Source of the DNA: Zygnema cylindricum
Lineage: Eukaryota > Streptophyta > Zygnematophyceae > Zygnematales > Zygnemataceae
DNA: 60,000 nucleotides
Assembly (NCBI GenBank): GCA_037447655.1
Contig: JBBHKE010001395.1
Coordinates: 250,001-310,000 of the forward strand
Direction: 5' to 3'
The notes beneath the pieces were generated by a model. That model had not been told where the DNA came from and ran no database searches. It saw only the letters and a program-made list of their open reading frames with translations. Positions 21,254 through 33,170 of this stretch are shown here, piece after piece (the stretch's first letter is position 1; the number at the start of each line of letters is the position of its first letter). Position numbers and translations under genes: made by a program.

Positions 21254-23533
21254 TTAGAAAGCGGTTTTGATGTCCATGTGGTGCACTTCCATGCCTTGCG
21301 CTGCCTCTAGTCTAAGTAGAATCCAGACGGAGGGGAATCTAACAATCGGAGCAAAGGTCTCTTTATAATCGATTCCCTCCTTCTGTGTGAACCCCTTATC
21401 CACTAATCTGGCCTTATATCGCTCGATAGTGTTATCCGGATAGAGTTTCAACTTAAACACCCACTTACATCATATCGGCTTTTTGTCCGGACGACAATCC
21501 GCCAACTCCCATGTATTTGCTTCTATAATGGAAGCCATCTCATCATTAATGACTGTCACCTATCTACTACTTTCCGGACTATAAATTGCGTGCGAGTAAG
21601 TCTGGGGTTCCCTCAAATGTGACAGCTTAGTTACCTTGTTGTTTAGTTGTCTCTCTTGAAGTCTCTTACTGCTTCTCCTTCCTCTTTCAAACTCCGACGC
21701 TGGATGGAGGGTAATCTTGGATTTCTCCGAACACCTTCAACTTCTCCCCTATCCGTGGAGTCCATCTTCGGACATTCATCGTCCAATTCCGGTCTTTCCT
21801 TGTTTTGAGCCGGAAGTTGTGACTCCAAGAGAGGGTCACTCTCGATCAAATTTTTCTCTTCCTCTGCAAGGTCAGGCTGAACCGGAGTTCGGTTAGATGA
21901 ATTTGAATCTAACTCATTTTTCGGATTCAATTCTAATTCTAACCGGTTTAGTGTATTTCAAGGGATCTATGGACTTTCGTTCATCCATGACTACCAAGTG
22001 TTTTACTACAATTATGTCTTCTCTTCCGAGATTATATACTCTATATCCCTTTACATTTTCATCATATCCAAGTAAGTATCCCGGGTTTCCTCTTGCATCT
22101 AACTTCGAATCGGATTTTTTTTTGTTTAAACTAAACACTTCACTTCCGAACACCTTTAAGTGTGAAATATTAGGTTTTCTCCCGGTCCATCTTTCATAAG
22201 GTGTTTGTCCTTTTACCGCCGAGGTAAGGACCCTATTTTTGAGATAGTTAGCACAATTCATAGCTTTTGCCCAAAAACATTTTTTTATCTTTTTATCGGA
22301 CAACATACTACGAGCACTATCCGTCAATGTTCGATTTAGTCTCTTTGCTACACCATTTTGTTATAGGTTCTGAGGAACATTCTTTTGGTGTTGTACCCTT
22401 TCCTCTTTCAAGAAATCCTCATACTCATTAGAAGTTTATTCCCCCATATTATCACTCCTCACTTTCTTTATAGGTGTCTCGTGAAGCTTTTCAATCCAAG
22501 CTTTATACTCCTTAAAATAAGCCGAAGCCTCAGATTTTTTTTTCAAAAAGTATACTCTAGAGTATCTAAACCAATCATCAGTGATAGTAAGCTTAAATCT
22601 TTTCCCTCCAACTGATGGTACTTTGGCCAGTCCCCATATGTCAGTATGAACTAGATTTAATACCTTTTCACCCTTATATGTTGCAGCTTGTAGAAAACGC
22701 AACCTCTGAACCTTTACTTGAGCACATCCACTACAATCATCTAAAGTCTCATTGTCTCCAAAATGTATTCCCTCAACTACACCCATTTTCTTCATTTACT
22801 TCAATCTATCTAGATGTACATGTCCTTATCTTTTATGCCACATCATCAAATCACTTACACCAGCATTGTAAACTCTCGTCTTTCCATTACTCAAATTCAG
22901 CCAAAACATTCCCTAGCTACCCTTTTCAGCTGTGAAGTACACTTCATTCTCATAGCTAGCTACAAAGACTCCTTTCTTAGTACTAGTCTCAAAACCCTTA
23001 TCATCTAAGACCAACGTAGAGATAAGATTTTTGTTCAACTCTGGAATAAAAAGAACATTAGAGAAAGTGACTATAGATGTCTTACCATCAACTAAAACTC
23101 TCAAATCCACTGATCCCAATGAATTAGTGGTCACTATTCTCTCATCCCTACACTCTATCTCTACAGTAAGGATCTTTCTCATTTTGGTAAATAATGGTTT
23201 TTCTCTACACATATGCATAGAGGATGTTGAACCAATAATCCATCCTTCTTCACGAGCTTCTCGTACTCCACCGAAAGCACACTTTTTCCTCTTTGGAATC
23301 TTCGGCTCACCTTTCACCTCCAGTTCTTCGTTGAGGAGGTGTTCTCCATCGTCCTCATCGGAATCCTCTCTAATGACTTGTGTTGCCACAAATGCCTTCT
23401 TTTTCTTTGGGGTTGGTTTTGCGACCTGTTTCTCCTTCAATCTCAACTTTTTCAATTTAGCACATTCTGCCATGTAATGTTCCGGCTTCTTACAAAAGTG
23501 ACAAAGCCCATTTGGAGGCCTTGATCCTGATCC
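21254..23533 (-). pseudogene. copia C4 gag-pol fragment
   Basis: On the minus strand, from right to left: Gag zinc knuckle (LCHFCKKPEHYMAEC, all four ligands), protease with degenerate WIIGSTSSMHMC (the catalytic DSG is lost), pre-integrase, integrase core (HTDIWG), integrase C-terminal region and the start of RT (21460-21254). Many frameshifts and stops are present. Both ends are cut, on the left by the C3 LTR and on the right by the C5 LTR at 23534. It shares most features with C5. Confidence 0.88.
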
Positions 23534-24559
23534 TGTAGAAATAAAAGGTTATTTTTGTATTTTCTAGGTTTTGTAAAATGCAGAAAAGAAGCAGAGGTAG
23601 CGTGCCTCTAACTCATCTCTCTAGCTCCCACACTTGTCGCAGTCACTGAAAGTTGGAGAGGGAGATAGAGCCATGGTCCCCTATGCTATCCCGACGGGGA
23701 CAGATATTAGGTTGGTAGATTTTACCAAAGTGAACTTGGTGGACCCATGATTTAAACCTGGTACTTGCCGTCTGTCAAGGCAGCTGGTAGCCGGTAGCCT
23801 TAGCCATCTAATCTAAACCGGAGATATATGATATAGGGTTTAGTAGTTATTTAAATGTTAACACGTAGGCTATTTCATTCAACGGGGTATTAAGACATAG
23901 ATACAGTACGGCGGAAGGAAAATCCGAAACGGATATTGTGCATTTTGTTTCGAAGGCGAAACAAATATTGCGCAAGTATTTATGACGGCCACGATTGTAA
24001 TCCGGCTTAATCGGATGGCCACGAAGCATGCCGAGATCTCGGAATGGGTTTTTTTAATGTTTGCGCACGACATCACATCAATCCCCACGTGGCGCAATCA
24101 CATTGGATTACGGCATCTCTGGGGATTCGTGGAACGAATCCAAAAATGACATGTGTCGACTTGTTGGCCATGTCGTACAATGGTCGTACAAAAAGTACAC
24201 CGACACTTGTACCTTTATGTACAATGCACTATTATGATTGGTGACGTACTTCAGTAGATACAGTTTTAGAGAGAGATAGGACTTAGAAATTTTTTATAGA
24301 TTGGACCCTCTCTCCTAGAGAGCTTCTGTACAAAAGGTCAACTTTAACCCTTCATAACTTACTGCTCATGGGAGCAAATTCAGAGATTTTTTTTGGTAGC
24401 GACTTACGGGAGTCTTGCATTCACAAAGGTGAAGGTGGTCAGAGTTTTTGTCTGCAAGGGTGGAAATTATTCTTGCTGAAACAGAAAGGGGTCAGGGTTA
24501 TCCTAGAGGCTTCGTGTGAGTTGCCTACTCTGATGTCCTATGGAGGTCTTAGAGTTGCA
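23534..24559 (+). repeat. C5 5' LTR
   Basis: 1026 bp, TGTAGAAATAAA...AGAGTTGCA. A diverged tRNA-like block lies at about 23737-23820. Near 24180-24235 it has GTACA-rich sequence shared by all copia LTRs in the window. Confidence 0.9.
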
Positions 24560-24574
24560 CGTTATGGGCCCACC
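24560..24574 (+). promoter_or_regulatory. C5 primer binding site
   Basis: CGTTATGGGCCCACC directly follows the LTR end GTTGCA. It is one mismatch from the perfect complement of the initiator tRNA-Met anticodon arm. The ATG at 24564-24566 is the gag start. Confidence 0.78.
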
Positions 24575-26018
24575 ATCTAGGGTGCCCATATTCAATGGAG
24601 CTGGCTTCATATACTGGGAAAGTATGATGACAGGAGCTCTATGTGAGAAATGGTTTTGGGGAATAGTTAGTGGGCGGGTGAGGCGTCCATCGAGTCTTGG
24701 GATACCTCCAGGGTTTACAGGAGGCAGATTCACTAGAGATACAGATCCATCTTCAACGGAGGAGACAAATGAAGGAGAGGTGGTGGACAAAGGAAAGGTG
24801 AAGGAGACGACCACACTTATAGCAACTGGTTTGGCATTTATGTCACCTATTTCGAGGAACGAGGAGAATGATACTGAAACCTGGGACTTCAACAATATGG
24901 CGGCAAAGCACTTCATCCTACGCCATCTCACTCAAGGACTTGCAAGTCCTCATTTGCAGGTAGAAAGGGCATCAGATCTTTGGATGGCTCTCATAGAGAT
25001 GTACTGAAGTGGTACGATTCCGCAACAACAGTTGGCTGATCAGAAAATTAAAGAGTATGTATACAAAAGGGGGAAGATGTTGGATTTTTGCAATGAGCTT
25101 GCTACACTTTTCATGGAGCTAGAGAGTGCAGGAAAAGATTTTAGTGAAAAAAAAAAGGTTAACTGTCTACTGATGAAGTTACCCGATGAGTTTGAGAACA
25201 TAGTCAACCGTGTGCAGGACTTGCTGGACTCAAGGTGGATATGGAACTCAGTGATAGGGATGATTCTTGTTTGGGAGAATACGATTGAGATCCGAAAGGG
25301 AGGAAAGAGTGGGCAAGCCTTGGCAACTACGACCGATTGGAGGAACAAGGATTCCCGAAGACCGGTCGGAAACTATAGGAGGAGGGAGCACAAAAATCAG
25401 ACCGACGAGTTCGGACCAAGGGCTCCCAAAGGTTTATGTGATTTTTGTAAGAAACCAAGGCACTATATGGCGGAGTGCACTAAGATAACCGAGCTTCGGT
25501 TAAAGGAGGGGCAGAACGCTGGAACCTTGAGAGGAAAGAAAAAGGCCCTTGTGACACAGGTGCATGAGGCAGAATCTGAGGACGAGGACGATGAGCTCCT
25601 ATAGGATGAGGAGTTGGAGGCGAAAAACGAGGTCGAAATTCCACGAAGACAGAAATGTGCTTACGGTGGATTTAAAGGTGAAGCTGGCTGGATTGTAGAT
25701 TCAAGTGCATCTATGCACATGTGTAAGAATAAACACCTCTTCACTAAGATAAGAAAGATTCCCACTGTAGAGATAGAGTACGGGGATGGGAGGAAAGTCA
25801 CTACTACTCTTGTAGGATCGGTAGATCTGAAAGTGTTGGTAGAAAGAAAGACATCCATAGTTACATTCTACGATGTATTGTTTATTACGGAGCTGAACAA
25901 AAACCTCATCTCTATGTTTGTATTAGATGATAAGGGTTTTAATACTATTAATAGGAAAGGAGTCTTTACTGCTAGTTTTGAGGGGGAAGTGTATTTCACC
26001 GCTGAAAAAAGTAGCTAA
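24564..26018 (+). pseudogene. C5 gag-protease
   Basis: From the PBS ATG one frame encodes MGPPSRVPIFNGAGFIYWE, the Gag core (LMKLPDEFENIVNRVQD) and a zinc knuckle LCDFCKKPRHYMAEC (Cx2Cx4Hx4C). An acidic stretch and protease with WIVDSSASMHMC follow. Three stops interrupt the same frame: TGA at 25005 (CGA in C2), TAG at 25602, and TAA at 26016 (CAA in C1). Gag and protease being in one frame shows that the ancestral family used a single Gag-Pol ORF. Confidence 0.88.
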
Positions 26019-26308
26019 GGGATATTTAGGCTGATTTTAAGCAAAGAAAAGAAGAAACTTTATTATGCAAGTGTTCGTGATATAATGATGTGGCATAAGA
26101 GGCTTGGGCAAGTGAATCTAGATAAGCAAAGACAAATGAAAAATATGGGAGTGGTGGAAGGAATTCATTTCAGTGAGAGTGAGAATCTAAGTGATTGTAG
26201 TGGATGTGCTCAAGGTAAAGCACACAAATTGCACTTTTAAACACAGCCACCTATAGGGGAGAAAAAATTCTAGATTTAGTACACACAGATAATTGGGGAC
26301 TGGCCAAA

Positions 26309-28896
26309 GTGCCCTCACCGGGGGGGAAGAAATTTATGATGACTATCACTGATGATTGGTCTCGGTATTCCAAGGTGTATTTTTTGAAAAATAAATCAGA
26401 CCCTCATGATTGTTTTAGACAATATAAAGTATGGAGCGAAAAACTCCATGAAACTCCAATCAAGAGAGTAAGGAGTGACAATGGTGGAGAGTATACTTCT
26501 AACCAGTTTGAGGGTTTTCTGAGGGAAGATGGAGTCCATCACCAAAAGACAATTCCACAAAACCTAGAACAGAATGGGGTTGCTGAAAGATTAAATATGA
26601 CACTAAGTGATAATGCTAGAAGTAGGTTGTCGGACAACAAGATAGAAAAAAGGTTTTGGGCAGAAGCAATGAATTGTGCTAATTACCTCAAGAATAGAGT
26701 TCTTACTTCAGCTATAAAAGATCAAACACTTTTTGAGAGATGGACAGGCCGGAAACCAAACATATCTCACTTAAAGGTTTTCGGCAGTCAAGTATTCAGT
26801 CTAGATATTGATCGGTCTAATTGTAAGCTAGATCCTAAAGGAAAACCGGGATACTTATTAGGATATGATGAGGATGTTAAAGGATATAGAGTTTATGATC
26901 TAAAAATGGAAGATATAATCTTAGTAAAGCATCTAGTAGTTATGGATGAAGGAAAGTGTGTGGATCCCTTCAAATATACAAAGTCAGTAAAAATCAGATT
27001 TGAGTCAGAAAATTCCGATGACTTTGAGCTCCCTAACTATCCGGGTTTTAGAGAAGATGAAATTCTTGCAGGTACAAATCAGACCGAAAAGGACTCGGCT
27101 GTGGAAACTCCAGTGACAACTCTACCCGAAGCGGAAGACGTGGTGGAAATTTATTCGGAATCAAGGGATAGGGGAGAAGCCGAGTTTGTTCGAAAGAATC
27201 CACGAGAACCATCTATTCCGGCCTCAGATTTTGAAGGGGGGAGGAGAAGTAGCAAAAGACTGCAAGAAAAACAGGTTAATAACAAGGTAACTAAACTATC
27301 TCATCAAGATGAACCTCAAACTTATGGAGAGGGGATGACTTGTCCAGAAAGAAACCGGTGGAAGACAGCCATCAATGAGGAGATGGCCTCAATCATGGCA
27401 GCCGATACTTGGGAGCTGGTGGATTGTCCACCTAACCGAAAACCAATCGGTTGTAAGTGGGTTTTCAAATTAAAACTGAACCCAGATAATACAATCGAGC
27501 ACTACAAGGCCAGATTAGTGGCAAAGGGATTTACACAAAAGGAGGGAAAGGACTACGAGGAAACCTTTGCCCCGGTGGTCAGATTTCCCTCCGTCCGCAT
27601 ACTTCTCAGTTTAGCAGCAGCGGAAGACATGGAAGTGCACCAGATGGACATCAAGACAGCCTTTTTGCATGGAGAATTGGAAGAGGAGATCTTCATGCGA
27701 CAACCCGAAGGGTTTGTGGAAGAAGGAGAGGAGAGTAAGGTATGCCGGCTGATTAAATCTCTTTATGGTTTGAAACAGGCGCCTCGATAGTGGAATAAGA
27801 AGCTTGATGAGTTTCTTACCGGTCTGGGATATATCCGGATCAGCTCAGATCACTCAATCTATGTTTTGGAAGATGAGGAAGGTTTTATATTTATTGCAAT
27901 TTATGTTGATGATTTGCTTGTCTTAAGTAAATCAATGGAAAAAATTAATAAACCGAAAACCGATCTTATGGGGAGATTTGAAATGAAGGATATGGGGGAA
28001 GCAAAATATATTTTGGGAATTCACTCAGAGAGAGACCGAAAAAGGAAAATTATAAGACTGACTCAAAAGGAAGCAATAGGGAACATGCTTGAAAAATTTC
28101 AAATGGATAAAGCTAATAGTTGTACAACTCAATGGAGTTGAAGAAGGGAAGTGAGGGGAGTGAGGAAGAAGGAGTCATAGTCTTAGACGAGGAATCATCT
28201 CCTGAAGAACAGAAGTTCATGGAGACTATTCCTTACAGGCAAGTAGTGGGAAGTCTAATCTATTTTATAAATTGTACCCGGCCGGATTTAGCTGCAACTG
28301 TAGGAGTGCTGAGTAGAAGTTTAAATGCTCCCACTAAGAAGGATTGGGAGGCAGCTAAGAGAGTCGTTAGATATTTGATAGGAACTAGGGATCTATGGTT
28401 GCATTTGGGTGGGGAGAATATTGATATCACTACTTGGAGTGATGCCAGTTATGGTGATGCTCCGATGAGGACATGCACTTCTGGATATGTATTATATGTG
28501 GGTGATGGGGCTTGCTGTTGGAGTAGGAAACAGCAAAAGGTTATTGCTCAGTCCACCATGGAGGCTGAGTATATGGCCTCTTGCTTTGCTGTAAAAGAAT
28601 TGATGTGGGTGAAGTCATTGCTTGGTGAGCTTGGTCACCTTAAGAGTGGTGTGCAATTTTTTTTTTGTGATAATCAGGCAGCAATCGCTATTTCTGCCAA
28701 TCCTAAACATCATTTTAAAGCCAAACACATGGACATCAGACTCAGCTTTGTTACAGAGAAAGTAGAAAACAAAATAATCAGTTTAGAGTACAGACCAGAT
28801 AGTGAGATGGTAGCAGATATGATGACCAAACCTGTGCCTTCCCCTAAGCTAATTTTCTGCAGGGAGAAGTGTGGTCTGAAATTAAAGATTGACTAG
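26309..28896 (+). pseudogene. C5 integrase, RT and RNase H
   Basis: Block 26309-27790 holds the integrase (TDDWSRYS, RSDNGGEY, NGVAERLNMTL), its C-terminal region and the RT N-terminal half. Block 27866-28141 has YVDDLLVL. Block 28120-28896 has RNase H to DMMTKPVPSPK. The TAG at 27788 replaces the Gln of APRQW. A frameshift near 28130 separates RT from RNase H, and another lies between 26018 and 26309. Apart from these the sequence is well kept. Confidence 0.9.
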
Positions 28897-28919
28897 AAAA
28901 TAAGTGGAGTGTAGAAATG

Positions 28920-29967
28920 AATGGTATATTTTTAGTATTTTCTAGGTCTAAATAGAAATATAGAAAGAAGTCGAGGCAGTCTACCTCTAACTTGTCTCTC
29001 CAAACTCTCAAACTTGTCGCAGTCACTGAGAAATTGAAGAGGGAGCTAGAGCCATGGCTACCTAAGCTATCCAGAGGTTTACGGGAAATTTATATTAGTT
29101 AGGGTTTATTTGTTTAAAAGGAATGTGTCGGTGACAGGAATTGATCCTTGTACCTACCGGCCGGCAGACAGGAAGTAGCCGGTAGCTTTAGCGTTAACTC
29201 TAGATGTAACATTACGTAGTATATAGTTTGATAATTACTTAAACATGTAAACGTAGGATAAATAATTAAACTGTAATTGTTTACGGTATGCATAGATCCG
29301 GTAATGTATAAGTACGGAATACGGTACGAGAAAGAAATCAATACCGCGCATTAATTTCTTAAGTGAAACGAATACCGCGCATATATTTATTACGGCTACG
29401 ATTAAATTCGATTCTAATCGGACGGCCGGAATTAAGCGCCGAGATCGCGGAAGAACATTTCGGCGGTTTGTGGCCATCGCCACATCGGATGACGCGTGGC
29501 GTAATTACATTGGATTGTGGAATCTCCAGAGATTAAGGCACCGAATCCGGATATGACATGTGTCGACATTTAGGGCATGTCGTACAATGTTCGAACATAA
29601 AGTACACCGGCAACGGTACTTTTGCGTACGGAAGTGTATTCTGATTGGTTCCGTACATCAGTAGATAGAGTCTGTGAGAGAGATAGGACTTAGAAAAATT
29701 ATGAGATAGGACCCTCTCTCCTCGAGATCTTCTGTACAAAAGGTCAACTTTGACCCCCCCATAACTTACTGCTCAGGGGAGCAAATTCAGAGATTCTTTT
29801 TGCTATCGACTTAGGGGAGTCTTCCCTTCACAGTGGTGCTGGTGGTAAGAGTGTTTGTCTGCTAGGGTGGCAGTTATTCTTGCTGAAAACACTAAGGGGT
29901 CAGGATTATTGTAGAGGCTTCTTGGAAGCTGTCCACTCCGAGGACTTATAGAGGTCTCAGAGTTTCA
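28920..29967 (+). repeat. C5 3' LTR
   Basis: 1048 bp, TGTAGAAATGAATGG...AGAGTTTCA. A tRNA-like remnant lies at about 29126-29200. It is visibly more diverged from its 5' partner than the two C1 LTRs are from each other, so C5 is older than C1 or its LTRs come from different copies. Confidence 0.88.
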
Positions 29968-30211
29968 AATATGGCGGCTAAGCACTTCATCCTCCGCCAA
30001 GTTACTCAAGGGCTTGCATCTCCCCATTTACAGGTAGAGAGGGCATCCGATATTTGGGTGGCTCTCATAAAGATGTACCGAAGTGGTACGATTTAGCAAC
30101 AATAATTGGCTTATTAGAAAATTAAAGAGTATGTATACAAAGGGGGGAAGATGTTGGATTTTTGCAATGAGCTTGCTACAATTTTCATGGAACTAGAGAG
30201 TGTTGGAAAAG
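29968..30211 (+). pseudogene. copia gag scrap C6
   Basis: The segment starts at the Gag NMAAKHFILR block and aligns with C5 at about 24895-25135, including the EYVYKGGKMLDFCNELAT block, with stops. It follows the C5 3' LTR without PBS or Gag N-terminus and ends at about 30211 in gypsy-family sequence. Confidence 0.8.
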
Positions 30212-32108
30212 TATGTCGAGCGTGCCTGCAAACATCAGAGGAGGGCCCACTGCGAATGCTCCCCACAACCATGCCTGTGCCCAATGCTGATCGCCTTGTT
30301 CCTGTGAGCATGCATGCAAAGGTGGGGATGAGTGCTTGGGGAGGGCGAAAATATATCCCCTCCCCTCCTCTCCTTCCCCCTCTTGGCCGGGGGAAAGGAG
30401 GGGATCCTTAGAGGTGGAGCCGGAACCTTGATTTTGTGATGGTCTGTCGAAACTCTAACAAAAGTCCTCTCAGAATCCATTATCCTGGTACAAAAGATTC
30501 TGGTAATCACCCTCGGAGGAAACCCAACCAAAGCCACAAAAAGAACTACCAGAGAGAGGACAAAGATACTTCCACTCAGAAAAATGAAAGGATAGAAATA
30601 TAAAGAATGTTGTCTCAGAATTAACAATATCACATTGCCCTTAGAAAAATGGAGAATTAAGATAGAATATAAAAAATAGCAAGCGAACTCAACCTACCCT
30701 CAAAACGTAACGCGGACAACAAAAGGAGACGAAATCTCCCCCTGAAAACCCTGGAACAGGTAAGGCCTCCTTAACTCTTCGGTTTCCGCAACCCGGAACT
30801 GGCAAGACCTTTCTTGATTTCCAACAAACACCAATCCACAAATCGCCCAAATAGGAAAGACAGTGCTAACCACCAAATCGGACTACGATTTCCACAAAGG
30901 ACAAATGAAAATCAAGATGGCAATAGGGTCACAATCACACACAAACCAAAAGTTCTCCACAAGAAAGTTTGCTGGAATTTCTTGGGTTTTTCTCAGGAGA
31001 CAGTATTGAAACAGCAACCTGTCTCCTTCGGCCCGAAGTGCCTTATACAAGCAAAGTTTGTCTTACCGATAGTACCAAAGTCAAAGCAATACCAAGATCC
31101 AATCATCGGCCAGGAATTGTTATCGTACGGACAGAAGACAAAACAGGTTGTAATACACTCAAGGCAAAAAGTTAGGCGACTATCACCGGTTAGATTAGAA
31201 GCCATGTGTTTTTCTATGGTACAATCCTAAGCAACAAAGTTCCAAATTGACGTGAAACGCCTAACTTTGACTCTCATTAATAAATGCTCTACCCGGCTTG
31301 CGGACCTGAACTAACATCTTACTGATAGCCAACAGCAAAATCTACAAGACTATCCCAAAAGTTACGTGGCGTTCCACAATGTACCCCCGAATGGGACAAT
31401 TGGCAATTGGTCACATGTAACAGGATGGTAATCTTTGGAACGGAGTGACTCGGTCGTCCGGCCTCCGTTAGGCGCGAAATAAAGTGCGTTTTGTTCCTTT
31501 AAGAAAATAGAAAATTCTGGTCCGGCTGAGTGCGCTCCTTTCCCCGTACTTTAATGACCGTACAGAGGAAAAAGGCCCGGGAATCCTTGGTAAGATAAAA
31601 AGGGTGCCTGTGAAGCACACGAGCTTGAAAGCTTTCGAGCGTGCTGGCAAACATCAGAGAACGGCCCACTGCCCGGGTAATTGGCATTGGAGTCCTATAA
31701 TCAACCTTCCCCAGAATGAGAATGCTCCCCACAACCATGCTTGTGCCCAATGCTGCCAGCCTTGTTCATGTGAGCATGCATGCAAAGGTGGGGATGAGTG
31801 CTTGGGGAGGGCGAAAAGATATCCCCTCCCCTCCTCTCCTTCCCCCTCCTGGCCGTGGGAAAGGAGGGGATCCTTAGAGGTGGAGCCATGTCCTTGATTT
31901 CCCCCCTGTCGAGCGTGCCTGGTAACCGGGAGGTCTAGGTTATATGTCCAAGGAGGTGTGCATGAGAAACCTGCAATCCACCTTTAATGCTGATGCTCCC
32001 TTGGATCCGTGATAATGCCCATCTCTGTTCATTACCCCTCCCCCAGGGATATGCATCGATAGTAAGGAGGAATGGAGTGGAAAAGAAAGGGGCCCTGTAA
32101 CCCCCCCT
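30212..32108 (-). mobile_element. gypsy M2 remnant: LTR parts and leader, no coding
   Basis: In window order: a Z segment (30216-30412), a leader-like stretch (30425-30815, matching 42800-43160 of M1), an LTR body Y (30816-31634, matching 32109-32919 and 43161-43970), a second Z (31635-31908), and an LTR start X (31909-32107, matching 32920-33117). Read on the minus strand, this is a 5' LTR, a leader and the beginning of a 3' LTR, with all coding deleted. It abuts the M1 3' LTR with no spacer. Open frames inside it (for example 30814-31230) are not coding. Confidence 0.65.
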
Positions 32109-33117
32109 TGATTTCAAACAGCGAAAGTCCAAACCGCCCAAAGAGGAGATAGTGCCAACTACCCACCCGTGCTACGGTCTCCACAAAAGACAATCCAAAA
32201 CAAAGATGGCAATAGAGTCAACGACACAATGCAACCGTTCTCCAACAGAAAGATTGATTTAATTCTCTGGGGGTTTTCTCAGGAGACAGTACTGAAAAAG
32301 CAACCTGTCTCCTTCGGCCCCAAGTGCCTTATACAACCAGAGTTTGTCCTACTGCAAGTTCCAAAGTCAAAGCAATGTGACAAGCCAATCAGTGGCCAGC
32401 AATTGTTATAGTACTGACATAAGACAAAACAGACTGTACTACACTCAGGGCTAAAAATTAGACGACTGGTCCCGGCAGGATTAGCGGCCGAGGGTCCTTC
32501 TATCACACACAAAATGAAACAAAGTTCTGACTCGACGTGAAACCGCCTAACTTTGTCACAACGTCATAAATGCTTTGCCTGGTGGTTGGGCCTGAACTAA
32601 CATCATACTGACAGCTAACAGTAAGATCTACGGGATAATCCCAAATGTTACGTGTCGTTCTCTAAGGTATCCCTCTACTAGAGCTACATAGAACACACAC
32701 TATAATGGATCAGACACTTTGCACCGGACTAACTCCTCAGTTCGACCTCTTTTTAAGGTGAACTAAATTGCGTAGTGTTCCAGGATGAAAATAGAAAGAT
32801 CTGATCCGGCTGATTGTCCTCTTCCTTCTCCGTACGCTAGAGTCCGTACAAAGTGGAATGAAGCCCCGGAACTCCTAGGATTGCAAATGTGCCGAAGATG
32901 CACACGCGCTTGACAGCTGTCGAGCGTGCCTGGTAACCAGGAGGTCCAGGTTATATGTTCAAGGAGGTGTGTATGAGAAACCTGCAATCCACCCCAAATG
33001 CTGATGCTCCCTTGGATCCGTGATAATGCCCATCTCTGTTCATTACCCCCCCCCCAGGGAAATGCATCGATAGTAAGGAGGAATGGAGTGGAAAAGAAAG
33101 GTGCCCTGTAACCCCCC
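32109..33117 (-). repeat. M1 3' LTR
   Basis: About 1.0 kb, made of body Y (32109-32919) and start X (32920-33117). X also occurs at 31909-32107. Its right edge lies beside a C-run (33122-33135), which on the minus strand is a G-rich primer tract. Exact TG/CA ends are not clear, so boundaries may be off by a few bases. Confidence 0.7.
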
Positions 33118-33170
33118 CTAGATTTCCCCCCCCCCCTCTTAGTCCCACGTGACTAAGAGGATTAGACACA

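Larger units (their letters stand above)
23534..29967 (+). mobile_element. full-length Ty1/copia element C5, defective
   Basis: A 6.43-kb plus-strand copia element with LTRs at 23534-24559 and 28920-29967. It has PBS, gag, protease, integrase, RT, RNase H and a purine tract in the correct order. No target-site duplication is visible: the left flank is GATCC and the right flank AATAT. At least one edge was therefore changed by recombination. The right LTR runs straight into a second gag fragment (C6). Stops and two frameshifts make it non-autonomous. Confidence 0.93.

Noticed and set aside
30814-31230. 138-codon ORF as a gene
   Set aside because: It lies in the LTR body, which is repeated at 32109 and 43161 without a conserved frame.
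33118-33138. G-quadruplex regulatory element
   Set aside because: The single long C-run next to the 3' LTR is better explained as the polypurine primer tract of M1.
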